This document shows, piece after piece, positions 18,161 through 26,656 of a DNA stretch of 64,000 nt. This stretch comes from Nitrosomonas sp. GTDB lineage: Bacteria; Pseudomonadota; Gammaproteobacteria; Burkholderiales; Nitrosomonadaceae. The stretch is from the NCBI GenBank assembly GCA_019745325.1, contig JAIETK010000001.1, positions 248,001 through 312,000 on the forward strand, read 5' to 3'. The notes under the pieces are model-generated. The model ran no database searches, was not told the DNA's origin, and worked only from the letters and a program-made list of their open reading frames with translations. The position numbers were made by a program, and so were the translations under genes. Positions within the stretch are counted from its first letter, which is position 1, and every line of letters starts with the position of its first letter.

Positions 18161-18254
18161 GCGATGCGTCGATAAAATCGGAACCGATCGTTTCCCGGTG
18201 AAACACAAACTGATTGATTTAAAGCTATTAGCTAAAAGAGTAACGGAGATTTTT

Positions 18255-20078
18255 ATGTTCGAATTATCCAAGATCAAAAAGGCTCATGCCGCAATTGTCT
18301 GGCTTGCCTCATGCTTGACATTGTTGTCGGCGAATACCGGTTTTGCAGGTGATAACGAAGTCAATTTTGCGCTCACCGATCATCCCGGGCGCTGGTTTGA
18401 CACCGGCGCGGCAGTTGCGGGCAATCGTTCGATCGCCATAGCGACGCCCGGTGTGCGGGTCAATTTTTCCGGTAATTCGAATACCGTGCATACCCGCACC
18501 AGTTTGATCTACCCAACTGGAGCGGCCGGTATGCCTTTCAATACCAAGCCCAAGAAAGGCGGCGACAGTTTGACGCTGACAACGCCGGGATTGTATATTT
18601 TCACGTGCAGTATCCATCCGTATATGTTCGGTGCGGTCATCGTTGACGATCCAAGCACTACCGGTTTGGATCTCGGAGCCAATCTCAGTTTGATCAATGG
18701 CATCAAAATTCCCAGCAGCAGCGATCTGGCCACACGGTTATTGCGGACATTTTTCATCGCGACCAATCCGGCAAACTGGCAGAACTATGCAAGCAATGCG
18801 CCCTGGCATATTACCTACCCGAACGTCGATGTGCGCGCCGACATCGGCGTTGTGAATCTGCCCGCGGTACTCAATGCCCGTTACGGCAACGATATTGCAC
18901 TCAAACCCCTGGCCCAGCCAACGACACCGGCGGTAGGCGAAATTTGGGTCGCTACGCAATTCGAGGAAACTTTGGGAAAAGATAAGCCAGGGACAGTGAC
19001 TGCCGTGGATGGCGCTTCCTGGCAGGTCAAACGCAAAGTAGCGTTGCCGTCGATCAAAATGAACAATCCGCATAACATGTGGACCGATAAAGATCAAAAC
19101 GTGATTTATGTGACGCAGTGGTTTGATAAAAAGCTGACAGTCTATGATCGCGCAACCGGCCGGCTGATTCGCAATGCTTCTGTGGGTGAGGCGCCGGCTC
19201 ATGTTATGACGCTGACCGATTCCGACCTGATTCATGTGACTAACAATGGCGATACGCGTACCGATTCGGTAATGGAATTAACGCCGCTGGCCACGCAAGT
19301 GTTACGCCGGGTCGATATCGGCAGAGGTAATCCGCATGCGCATTGGATGAGTCATGACGGTAAGATCATGGTAACGCCTAATGTCTTGAACGGCGATACC
19401 ACCCAATACAATTTCCACAGCGATCGTATTGAAGCGATTCTCCCGGTCAGCGGTCCGCTCAGCCATCCGTTGGCCACCGGAATGATGCCGGATGCCAGTA
19501 AATATTATGTCGCCAATCTGCTCGACAGCACCATTACGGTCGTGAACATGGATACGCACCGGGTGATTAAACATATCAATCTGATCGCAAACTACAATCC
19601 CATCAGCGGCGCTATTTCCGGTCCGGTCGGCGCATTACCGATTCAGACGCCAGTGTCGCCGGACGGAAAAAACATGGTGACCGCCAATACATTGACCGGC
19701 ACTATCACGATTGTGAACACTAACACCGATGAAGTGGTGGCCATGCTGCCGTGCGATCCGGGCTGTCACGGCGTGCAATACGGCGCTAAGCAAGGCGGCG
19801 GCTATTATGCTTACGTTACCAGCAAATTTTCGAACAGAATGCTGATCGTCGACGTCGATCCAAACAACGATGGAAATCCAGCCGATGCGGCCATTGCCGG
19901 TGCAGTGGGGTTGTTTTCAGCGGGTAATACTGCTACTGATGACACCATTTCCGCGCATCCGGGCATGGGCGGGCAAGGGATTCTGCCGATCCCGCTGGTT
20001 TATAACGGATGGGTGCAAAACCTGCCGGCGCATTGGAGCGAACAATTGACCCCCGCGCAGCGTAATCCGGCTCAGTAA
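18255..20078 (+). CDS. Periplasmic cupredoxin/YVTN beta-propeller protein
   Basis: A 607-residue exported protein. The ATG at 18255 is chosen because ACGGAG lies six bases upstream and a signal peptide follows (1-31, ending GFA). The frame is open further upstream to 18141, but there it overlaps operator-like site B. Residues about 35-132 form a cupredoxin with likely type-1 copper ligands H79, C118, H121 and M124 (TCSIHPYM). The rest is a seven-bladed-type YVTN propeller with repeats such as VTQWFDKKLTVYDRATG and VANLLDSTITVVNMDT. It is likely a copper electron-transfer or copper-oxidase-like protein; partner unknown. It is divergent from DUF6502. Confidence 0.82.
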   Translation: MFELSKIKKAHAAIVWLASCLTLLSANTGFAGDNEVNFALTDHPGRWFDTGAAVAGNRSIAIATPGVRVNFSGNSNTVHTRTSLIYPTGAAGMPFNTKPKKGGDSLTLTTPGLYIFTCSIHPYMFGAVIVDDPSTTGLDLGANLSLINGIKIPSSSDLATRLLRTFFIATNPANWQNYASNAPWHITYPNVDVRADIGVVNLPAVLNARYGNDIALKPLAQPTTPAVGEIWVATQFEETLGKDKPGTVTAVDGASWQVKRKVALPSIKMNNPHNMWTDKDQNVIYVTQWFDKKLTVYDRATGRLIRNASVGEAPAHVMTLTDSDLIHVTNNGDTRTDSVMELTPLATQVLRRVDIGRGNPHAHWMSHDGKIMVTPNVLNGDTTQYNFHSDRIEAILPVSGPLSHPLATGMMPDASKYYVANLLDSTITVVNMDTHRVIKHINLIANYNPISGAISGPVGALPIQTPVSPDGKNMVTANTLTGTITIVNTNTDEVVAMLPCDPGCHGVQYGAKQGGGYYAYVTSKFSNRMLIVDVDPNNDGNPADAAIAGAVGLFSAGNTATDDTISAHPGMGGQGILPIPLVYNGWVQNLPAHWSEQLTPAQRNPAQ

Positions 20079-20169
20079 ACAGTGCCGGGTAGCAAAGTTG
20101 AGTGTTTTACGATGACTGTTTGATTGAAGTATTGTTTCTAAGGTTTGATTTTTTATTGAGGAGAACAAA

Positions 20170-21033
20170 ATGAGTGATGATGCCTACAAATTTGATATTA
20201 CCGATGGAAAAGTAACCGCCGTATATGAACTGGACAACGGCGTGTGGGAACTGGAACCGATTGACGACGACGGCAGCGAATCTTATGCCGTGCAAGCCAA
20301 CGGTGATGTCATTCGAACTGACCGGGAAGCGGTCGGCACCGAGATTAGCCGCTATGCCGATGCCGATGACGACGGGGTGTATTTGCGCATTTCCGAATCC
20401 TGGAGCCTTTCTGATGATTCTCCCGGGCGCAGTCACAAAGCTTTTAAGTTCGACATCGCGGCCGGAAAAGTAACCGCGGTGTATGAACTGAAAGATGGTG
20501 AAGTCAGACCGGAATCCATTGATGACGACGGCACTGAGACGTATGTCGTGGAAGCCAACGGCGACGTTGTCCGCACCGAGGTCAAGCCGTTCGGCACGGA
20601 GATTACCCGCTACGCCGATACCGATCGCGATGGGGTATATTTCCGCATTTCCGAACAATGGCAGGTTTCATCCGATGCTACTGGCACTGTGCCGAAATTT
20701 TCCGGAGCACTGCGGTACTCCCCCACGGATAGCGATGATTCCATCGCTGTCCGGTCCGGCGAGGATTGTCGTGGCGGCAACGGTTCTGACGATTTTGTGA
20801 TACGCGAAGCATCGCATTTGCGCATTGCTGATTTTAAATCGCTGGACGACGACGTGCTGGTGTTCGATACCGGACTGGGGTTAACGTCGAAGGATCATTT
20901 GGCGAGTTTTGTCAGCAATATCCGGCATGACGGCAGCAACTTCATCGTCGACTTCGGCTCGGATGTTTCCATCACCCTGGTCGGTGTAGCGCCCGATCAA
21001 ATCAGTTGGGATGATGTGAGTGTATTGAGCTGA
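20170..21033 (+). CDS. Secreted RTX-like protein with two copies of a 72-residue domain
   Basis: A 287-residue acidic protein without a classical signal peptide. Residues 7-78 and 93-164 are two copies of one unit (FDI..GKVTAVYEL, ...IDDDG.E.Y, ANGDV.RT, GTEI.RYAD, DGVY.RISE.W). The C-terminal part (about 185-287) resembles the end of hemolysin/serralysin-type proteins: GGNGSDDFVI, IADFKSLDDDVLVFD. That C-terminus suggests type I secretion and calcium binding (inference). GAGGAG precedes the ATG. It lies between the cupredoxin gene and phoX on the same strand. Confidence 0.65.
   Translation: MSDDAYKFDITDGKVTAVYELDNGVWELEPIDDDGSESYAVQANGDVIRTDREAVGTEISRYADADDDGVYLRISESWSLSDDSPGRSHKAFKFDIAAGKVTAVYELKDGEVRPESIDDDGTETYVVEANGDVVRTEVKPFGTEITRYADTDRDGVYFRISEQWQVSSDATGTVPKFSGALRYSPTDSDDSIAVRSGEDCRGGNGSDDFVIREASHLRIADFKSLDDDVLVFDTGLGLTSKDHLASFVSNIRHDGSNFIVDFGSDVSITLVGVAPDQISWDDVSVLS
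20188..20661 (+). repeat. Tandem duplication, 258-bp period, within the RTX-like gene
   Basis: Two coding units (20188-20403 and 20446-20661) show clear similarity in both DNA and protein, for example AAAGTAACCGCxGTxTATGA in both. This is consistent with an old internal duplication. Confidence 0.85.
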
Positions 21034-21051
21034 TAGCGGCTGCCGGCCGGG

Positions 21052-21067
21052 AGGGACGCGAGTCCCT
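21052..21067 (+). terminator. Hairpin after the RTX-like gene
   Basis: AGGGAC-GCGA-GTCCCT is a perfect six-base stem with a GNRA-type loop, 18 bases after the stop. No T-tract follows, so it may be a processing or weak termination signal only. Confidence 0.35.
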
Positions 21068-21192
21068 TGCGTTATTCGCAGCCATTAAACGATCAAAAAA
21101 CTAATCAGGAAACTTTAATGCAAGTGTAATTAAGCTGCCATTTTCCTCGGTTAAAGTGCCACCGGGCCTTGACTCAATTAAAAGGAGGAAAC

Positions 21193-23310
21193 ATGAGTAG
21201 CAATTTACACCCGGATGGCAAATTAAAAACCAATGATTCGTCAACCAATGACAGCGGCAATTTATCGATGTTGGAGATTATCGAGCAACATACCGTGTCG
21301 CGCCGCGATTTTCTCAAGTCATCCGCCAGCGCCACCGCGGGTGTTACCGCAGTGACTGTTTTCGGAACAACCGTGGTTGGCGGCATGGCAGATCTTGCTG
21401 AAGCTGCGCCATCTCCGCTTGCGCCGATCAGTTTCAATCCGGTGGCGCCGAATTTGGCGCCGATGACGGATGCTGTGACCGTTCCGGATGGTTATACCGC
21501 CAAAGTATTGATATCCTGGGGAGATTCCATAACCCAAGAACCGCATTGGGATATTGTCTCGGCGATGGACGAAGCGACGCAGTTGCATTGCTACGGCGCG
21601 CATACCGACGGCATGCATTATTTTCCGTTACCGGGATTGGCGGGAAACAGCCGCGGATTATTGGTCAGCAACAGTGAATATTGCGACCCGCCGATGGTCA
21701 ACAATATCACCCCGGCCGCCGATTACGCCACAACTGCCATCAGCCTGGAAATGGTGCGCGCGCAACAAGCGGCGCACGGCGTCAATATCGTCATGGTTGA
21801 AAAGAAACGCAACCAATGGTCGGTCAATCGCAATTGGCCGCTGAACCGCCGCATAACCGGCAACACGCCGTGCCGGATCAGCGGTCCGGCAGCCGGTCAC
21901 GCGCTTATGAAAACTGCTACCGATCCCAGCGGCAAACGTGTGCTGGGTACCTTGAACAATTGCGCGCACGGTTATACGCCGTGGGGAACCTACTTGGCCT
22001 GCGAAGAAAACTGGAATGGCTACTTTTCCAATGAAACCGGCGATGTTATCGGTGAGTTGGACATTGATCGCAAATTCGATATTCTCAAGGGGCAAACGCG
22101 TTACGGCGTGGTGAAGGGCGGTTTCGGCTACCGCTGGCACGAAGTGGACGAACGATTCCGCGCCGATTTGCATCCTAATGAGCCTAATCGCTTCGGCTGG
22201 GTGGTCGAAATCGATCCGGCGAATCCCTGGAAAGCGCCGATCAAGCGTACTGCAATGGGACGTATGAAACACGAAGGCGCGCAAGTCGTGATCGACCGCT
22301 ATAACAATGTCGCTTTTTACATGGGAGACGACGAGCGCAACGAATATATTTACAAGTTTGTTTGTGCCAAGAAATGGAGCGGCAACCCGCAAGCCACCGA
22401 TCCCAACATGCTGGATCAAGGCACGCTGTATGTTGCCCGGTTTAACGCCGACGGCAGCGGCGAATGGTTGCCGCTGATATGGGGTCAAAATGGCCTGACG
22501 CCTGAAAACGGCTTCGGCAGCCAGGCGGAAGTATTGATTAAAACCCGACAGGCAGCCGACCGTCTCGGCGCGACCATGATGGACCGTCCCGAATGGGGCG
22601 CGGCGCATCCGGCCACCGGCGAGATTTATATGACGCTGACCAATAACAGCCGCCGCGGCAATACGCCCGCATCCAGCAACAAGGTGGACGGCACCAGCAA
22701 CGCCGGAGGCTCCAATCCGCCGGTCGACGCCGCCAATCCGCGTCCGGATAACGATTACGGGCATATTATCCGCTGGCGGGAAAATAGCGCCAATGTCCGC
22801 GCCAGCGGCTTTACCTGGGATATTTTCGCGCAATGCGGCGATAAGGCATCGGCCAAGGTGCTGGGCGGCAGCTACAATCCAACCGGCGCCGACGGTTACA
22901 AAGGCAATATCAACGGTGACGATTACGGCGCGCCCGATGGTTTGTGGTTTGATCGGGACGGCCGTTTGTGGATTCAAACCGATCAGCAAGGCGACGCCAA
23001 AGGCGATTGGGTCAATATCGGCGGCAACGTAATGATGTGCGCCGATCCCGCAACCGGCGAAACCAAGCGTTTTCTGACCAGCCCGCCGAACTGCGAGGTA
23101 ACCGGCGTGGTTACGACCCCGGATGGCCGCAGCATGTTTGCCGGCATTCAGCATCCGGGTGAAGATTGGCGAACCGGCTTTACCGATAATTCAAGCTGGC
23201 CGGATAACGGAAATAACGGCCCGACTACCTTTACCGACACGTCCGTAGCGAAACCGCGCTCCTCGGTGATTGTGATTACTAAGGATGACGGCGGCGTAAT
23301 CGGAACTTAA
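21193..23310 (+). CDS. phoX: PhoX-family alkaline phosphatase, Tat-exported
   Basis: A 705-residue protein of the PhoX (DUF839) family, periplasmic calcium/iron phosphatases that release phosphate from organophosphates. The Tat signal SRRDFLK is at residues 36-42, followed by a hydrophobic stretch and AEAA. Family motifs include DGYTAKVLISWGDSI, GTYLACEENWNGYF and MKHEGAQVV. The ATG at 21193 has an excellent AAAGGAGG six bases upstream; an in-frame TTG at 21169 is less likely. The TAA stop coincides with the first bases of a repeat element. No Pho-box was confidently seen upstream. Confidence 0.88.
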   Translation: MSSNLHPDGKLKTNDSSTNDSGNLSMLEIIEQHTVSRRDFLKSSASATAGVTAVTVFGTTVVGGMADLAEAAPSPLAPISFNPVAPNLAPMTDAVTVPDGYTAKVLISWGDSITQEPHWDIVSAMDEATQLHCYGAHTDGMHYFPLPGLAGNSRGLLVSNSEYCDPPMVNNITPAADYATTAISLEMVRAQQAAHGVNIVMVEKKRNQWSVNRNWPLNRRITGNTPCRISGPAAGHALMKTATDPSGKRVLGTLNNCAHGYTPWGTYLACEENWNGYFSNETGDVIGELDIDRKFDILKGQTRYGVVKGGFGYRWHEVDERFRADLHPNEPNRFGWVVEIDPANPWKAPIKRTAMGRMKHEGAQVVIDRYNNVAFYMGDDERNEYIYKFVCAKKWSGNPQATDPNMLDQGTLYVARFNADGSGEWLPLIWGQNGLTPENGFGSQAEVLIKTRQAADRLGATMMDRPEWGAAHPATGEIYMTLTNNSRRGNTPASSNKVDGTSNAGGSNPPVDAANPRPDNDYGHIIRWRENSANVRASGFTWDIFAQCGDKASAKVLGGSYNPTGADGYKGNINGDDYGAPDGLWFDRDGRLWIQTDQQGDAKGDWVNIGGNVMMCADPATGETKRFLTSPPNCEVTGVVTTPDGRSMFAGIQHPGEDWRTGFTDNSSWPDNGNNGPTTFTDTSVAKPRSSVIVITKDDGGVIGT

Positions 23311-23455
23311 GGAAGCTGAATAATTGGCTACACAAGCGATCTGCTGCGTTGGGTGGTGCTCGGAAATTCGCCTATCACTATGATATGTCTCATTTTCTGC
23401 GCTCCATCCGCCTTGCATCTCATCTTGTTCCCCGAATTATTCAACATTTCCTTAA
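23307..23455. mobile_element. 149-bp inverted-repeat element, copy 2 (MITE-like)
   Basis: The ends TTAAGGAAGCTGAATAATT (23307-23325) and the reverse complement of 23435-23455 pair with a two-base indel. The interior aligns with copy 1, including TCGCCTATCA and TGATATGTCTC. The left end contains the stop codon of phoX. No transposase frame is present. Together with the next element it fills most of the gene-free interval 23311-23720. Confidence 0.85.
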
Positions 23456-23599
23456 GGAAGATCTGAAAAACTACCGAGCTCGGCCATGCTGTGTTGAAAT
23501 CAGGTTCAAAACGCTCATTTGCTGCTTGTAAACTGTGCTTTTTCACCTGATTTCACCTTGCCTGACCGTTGCTCGCTACCTTTTTCAGAACTTCCTTAG
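23451..23599. mobile_element. 149-bp long-hairpin element of a second family
   Basis: The left end AAGGAAGATCTGAAAAACTA (from 23454) pairs with the right end at 23571-23599, whose complement reads AAGGAAGTTCTGAAAAAGG. Inside, TGAAATCAGGT (23495-23505) pairs perfectly with ACCTGATTTCA (23545-23555), and the arms between also match partly. Almost the whole element can fold as one hairpin. It shares the CTTAAGGAAG end with copy 2 and directly abuts it. The next 120 bases to the NTF2-like gene show nothing I recognise. Confidence 0.7.
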
Positions 23600-23720
23600 C
23601 GGCGAAGTTGATAACCGCTCCCAGCAACTTGCCGGGAACGCGTCAAATTGTTTTTCCACAGAATCTGAACAAGTTCCAGTTAGCCGCCGGCTGCAGTTTG
23701 CGTTTGAAGCAGCGCCGGTA

Positions 23721-24086
23721 TTACTTCTCCGGTTTGAGCACAACGATACGTTGAATCAAGCCATCGGTCGTGAAGTAAATCCTTTCCAAACCGCATCGAT
23801 TCACTTTTTCACCGGATTCCGCATCGCTGCCGGACATTTTGAAATCGAATTCCACACCGTTGTTTTCAATCTCTTGGTAGCCGGGTACTTCCCAATACGC
23901 ATCGGGAAAGCGGTTGAAGAAGCGGAGCATCATCTCGTGGATTGTGGCACTACCGCGGTATTCCCCAAAAAATTCCGAGTAGTAAGTCGCATCATCGGCA
24001 AATAAGGGCTTAATCAGATCCAGTTGGTGATGATTGGACAAAGTCACGTAGTTTCTTGCCAATTCGATGAAAGAACGGTTATCCAT
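23721..24086 (-). CDS. NTF2/SnoaL-like protein
   Basis: A 121-residue protein of the nuclear-transport-factor-2 / SnoaL fold, starting MDNRSFIELARNYVTLSN. The pattern LIKPLFADDATYYSEFFGEYRG is typical of this fold. Members are small enzymes or binding proteins with very varied roles, so none is assigned. The frame is open up to 24155, but that start would overlap yaaA; the ATG at 24086 fits the usual length. It lies 32 bases downstream of yaaA on the same strand and may be in its operon. Confidence 0.68.
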   Translation of the reverse strand: MDNRSFIELARNYVTLSNHHQLDLIKPLFADDATYYSEFFGEYRGSATIHEMMLRFFNRFPDAYWEVPGYQEIENNGVEFDFKMSGSDAESGEKVNRCGLERIYFTTDGLIQRIVVLKPEK

Positions 24087-24118
24087 GATGTTTTCAAAAT
24101 TCGCGATACTGGGCGCTG

Positions 24119-24901
24119 TCAGGCGGCTTTTGACTCGGCACGGGTAAACACCCAACCGTCTTTGCCGCTGTCGCCCGCGCTGAAACGATAGCCCGCCGCG
24201 GTGAAATTCTTGATGCCTTCGGGGTCGGTCAAGCGGTTCTGGATGATAAAGCGGCTCATCATGCCGCGTGCTTTCTTGGCGAAGAAACTGATGATTTTGT
24301 ACTTGCCGTTTTTCTCGTCTTTAAAGATTGGGGTGATGATGCGGGCGTTTAATTGGTCCGGTTTGACCGAGTGAAAATACTCGTTCGACGCCAGGTTGAT
24401 CAAAATCGCATGCTGCTGTTTTTGCAATTCCCGGTTCAGTGCCTGGGTGATTTTATCGCCCCAGAATTCGTAGAGATTGCTGCCACGCGGATTTGTAAAC
24501 GCAGTACCCATTTCCAGCCGGTATGGTTGCATCAGATCGAGCGGCCGCAGCACGCCGTAAAGTCCCGACAAAATGCGTAAATGCTGTTGCGCGAACATCC
24601 ATTCAGCATCCGTCAAGGTACCGGCGTCCAGGCCAGTATAGACATCGCCTTGGAATGCAAAGATCGCCTGCTTCGCATTGTTCAGTGTAAACGGGCGTTT
24701 CCAGGCGAAATAACGGTTGGAATTGAGTGTGGCCAGTTTCGGGCTGATCGACATCATCGCGCCGATTTGGCTGGGGTCGAGTTTCCGCAATGCATCGATC
24801 AACAGCGCCGAATCGTCGAGAAAATCCGGCTGCGTGTGCGTTTGTGTCAACGCCGGCGTTTCAAAATCCAGCGTTTTCGCCGGTGAAATAACAATGATCA
24901 T
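24119..24901 (-). CDS. yaaA: Peroxide stress protein YaaA
   Basis: A 260-residue protein beginning MIIVISPAKTLDFE, the DUF328/YaaA signature. In E. coli, OxyR-induced YaaA lowers free intracellular iron during peroxide stress and binds DNA. The conserved blocks LSGLYGVLRPLDLMQPYRLEMG and VITPIFKD-like RIITPIFKDEKNGKYK are present. The ATG at 24901 has AGGGG seven bases before it; an upstream extension of 16 residues is open but unneeded. Length agrees with E. coli (258). Confidence 0.92.
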   Translation of the reverse strand: MIIVISPAKTLDFETPALTQTHTQPDFLDDSALLIDALRKLDPSQIGAMMSISPKLATLNSNRYFAWKRPFTLNNAKQAIFAFQGDVYTGLDAGTLTDAEWMFAQQHLRILSGLYGVLRPLDLMQPYRLEMGTAFTNPRGSNLYEFWGDKITQALNRELQKQQHAILINLASNEYFHSVKPDQLNARIITPIFKDEKNGKYKIISFFAKKARGMMSRFIIQNRLTDPEGIKNFTAAGYRFSAGDSGKDGWVFTRAESKAA

Positions 24902-25031
24902 GCGTTTTCCCCTAAAATGAAAAAATACTACCAGGTTTGAAGATTTCACATTGTTTGCTTGTAATTTGCAACCAAAATCCCCAATTATGGCAAGCTGGAA
25001 ACATCATAAAGTTTGAATAGAGGAGCAAGAA

Positions 25032-26513
25032 ATGATTCATTATCGTAATTTTTTCATTATCGCAATCGCTGCTTTGCTGCTGCCGCTTGAATTGCAGGCG
25101 CAAGGGAACGGCGTTGAAAGTCTGCGGCAAACCGGCAAGGCGTTTGCAGCGGTGGCGCGCAAGGTATCGCCGTCGGTGGTGTTGATCCAGGTTGAGCGCG
25201 AAACCGAGGCTGCGCAAATGTCGCCATTTGGGATTCCGTTTGGCGACGGTCAGCAATTTCCGTTCGGCGATGACTTTTTCAAGCGTTTTTTTGGAGACCG
25301 CTTTCCCGACATGCCGCGCTTCAATGAACCGGGCAAGAAACAACCGGGGCGGCAGCGTTCCGTGGTCGGACAAGGCTCCGGGTTTGTATTTGCCGCTGCC
25401 AAGCCCGGTAAAAAAACCTATATCCTGACCAATAATCACGTGGTCGAGGGCAATGACAAAATCAGCGTCAAGTTTCTCGATGGCCGGGAATTCGATGCAA
25501 CCATCAAAGGCACCGATCCGAAATCGGATATCGCGGTGATTGAAATCGACGCGACTGATTTACCGGCGATCCCGCTCGGCAATTATTCCGAGTTGGAAGT
25601 GGGTGAATGGGTGGTGGCGATCGGCAATCCGTTCGGTCTGAGCCATACGTTGACAGTCGGAGTGGTCAGCGCCAAAGGCCGCACTTCGCTAGGCATCAAC
25701 GATTACGAAGATTTCATCCAGACCGATGCAGCGATCAATCCCGGCAACTCCGGCGGGCCGCTGGTTAATTTGGACGGTGAAGTGATCGGTATGAATACCG
25801 CCATTTTCAGCCGCAGCGGCGGTTACATGGGGATCGGTTTTGCCATTCCGATCGACCTGGTGGAACGCATTGCCAACCAGTTGATCGAGAAAGGCGAAGT
25901 GGTGCGCGGTTACCTTGGCATCATGATCCAGCCGCTGACGCCGGATCTAGCGAAATCGTTCGATTTGAGCACCGACAAAGGCATTCTCATCGCGCAAGTG
26001 ACCAAGAATTCCCCGGCTGAAAAAGCGGGCCTTAAGCCGGGCGATGTCATTCTTAATTTCCAAGGCCGTCCGGTCAGCGATACCGGCGAATTCCGCAATC
26101 GCGTTGCGGCGGAACAACCGGGCAGCAAAGTGACGTTCGATATCATCCGCGACGGTAAGCAGCGCACGGTTTCGGTGAATATCGACAAGCTTCCAGACAG
26201 CAAGCGAGTTGCGCAGGAAGGATCGCAAGCCAGTGACAAGCTGGGTATCACGGTGCAATCGATTACCGCCGAAACGGCGCGGCAGTTCGGCATCAAACCC
26301 GGAAAAGGCGTCATCGTCACCGAGGTGGCGCCCGGATCGGTTGCAATGATGGCCGGCATCAGCCGCGGCAGCGTGATTCTCGAAGTCAACCGCAAAACGG
26401 TTAACAGCGCCGCCGAGTTTGACCAGGCGGTGAAAAGCAGCGCTAACAATAAAGTATTGATGCTGGTGCGGGACGACGACGTATCGCGGTATGTGGTGCT
26501 GAGCTGGCGTTAA
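25032..26513 (+). CDS. degQ: Do-family periplasmic serine endoprotease (DegQ/MucD type)
   Basis: A 493-residue periplasmic protease/chaperone with a signal peptide (1-24, LQAQ). The trypsin-like domain has the catalytic triad H136 (TNNHVV), D166 (SDIAVI) and S240 (GNSGGPL). A Phe-rich segment with FFKRFFGDRFP (about 82-92) is typical of the loop near the active site. Two PDZ domains follow (about 285-375 and 400-490). It degrades or refolds damaged envelope proteins. AGGAGCAAGAA precedes the ATG. It is a single gene; a perfect hairpin lies 22 bases after the stop. Confidence 0.93.
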   Translation: MIHYRNFFIIAIAALLLPLELQAQGNGVESLRQTGKAFAAVARKVSPSVVLIQVERETEAAQMSPFGIPFGDGQQFPFGDDFFKRFFGDRFPDMPRFNEPGKKQPGRQRSVVGQGSGFVFAAAKPGKKTYILTNNHVVEGNDKISVKFLDGREFDATIKGTDPKSDIAVIEIDATDLPAIPLGNYSELEVGEWVVAIGNPFGLSHTLTVGVVSAKGRTSLGINDYEDFIQTDAAINPGNSGGPLVNLDGEVIGMNTAIFSRSGGYMGIGFAIPIDLVERIANQLIEKGEVVRGYLGIMIQPLTPDLAKSFDLSTDKGILIAQVTKNSPAEKAGLKPGDVILNFQGRPVSDTGEFRNRVAAEQPGSKVTFDIIRDGKQRTVSVNIDKLPDSKRVAQEGSQASDKLGITVQSITAETARQFGIKPGKGVIVTEVAPGSVAMMAGISRGSVILEVNRKTVNSAAEFDQAVKSSANNKVLMLVRDDDVSRYVVLSWR

Positions 26514-26535
26514 CCTGAATACTTTCCTGAAACTT

Positions 26536-26559
26536 CCCGGAGGGTTCATATCCTCCGGG
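26536..26559 (+). terminator. Hairpin after the Do-type protease gene
   Basis: CCCGGAGG and CCTCCGGG form a perfect eight-base stem with an eight-base loop, 22 bases after the stop. A U-tract is lacking, so intrinsic termination is uncertain. Confidence 0.5.
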
Positions 26560-26656
26560 CGGCAGCGCCGCTGATGGCCAGTGTGAATATCGGCTACAAT
26601 GCTTGCCAGTTTTTCATCGCCATTGTCCTTAAAACACCGAACCGAAGGCCACTTTC

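Noticed and set aside
21658..23154. 498-residue open frame on the minus strand
   Set aside because: It lies entirely opposite phoX, whose protein matches its family over the full length.
23535..24005. 156-residue open frame on the plus strand
   Set aside because: It is antisense to the NTF2-like gene and begins within the hairpin element.
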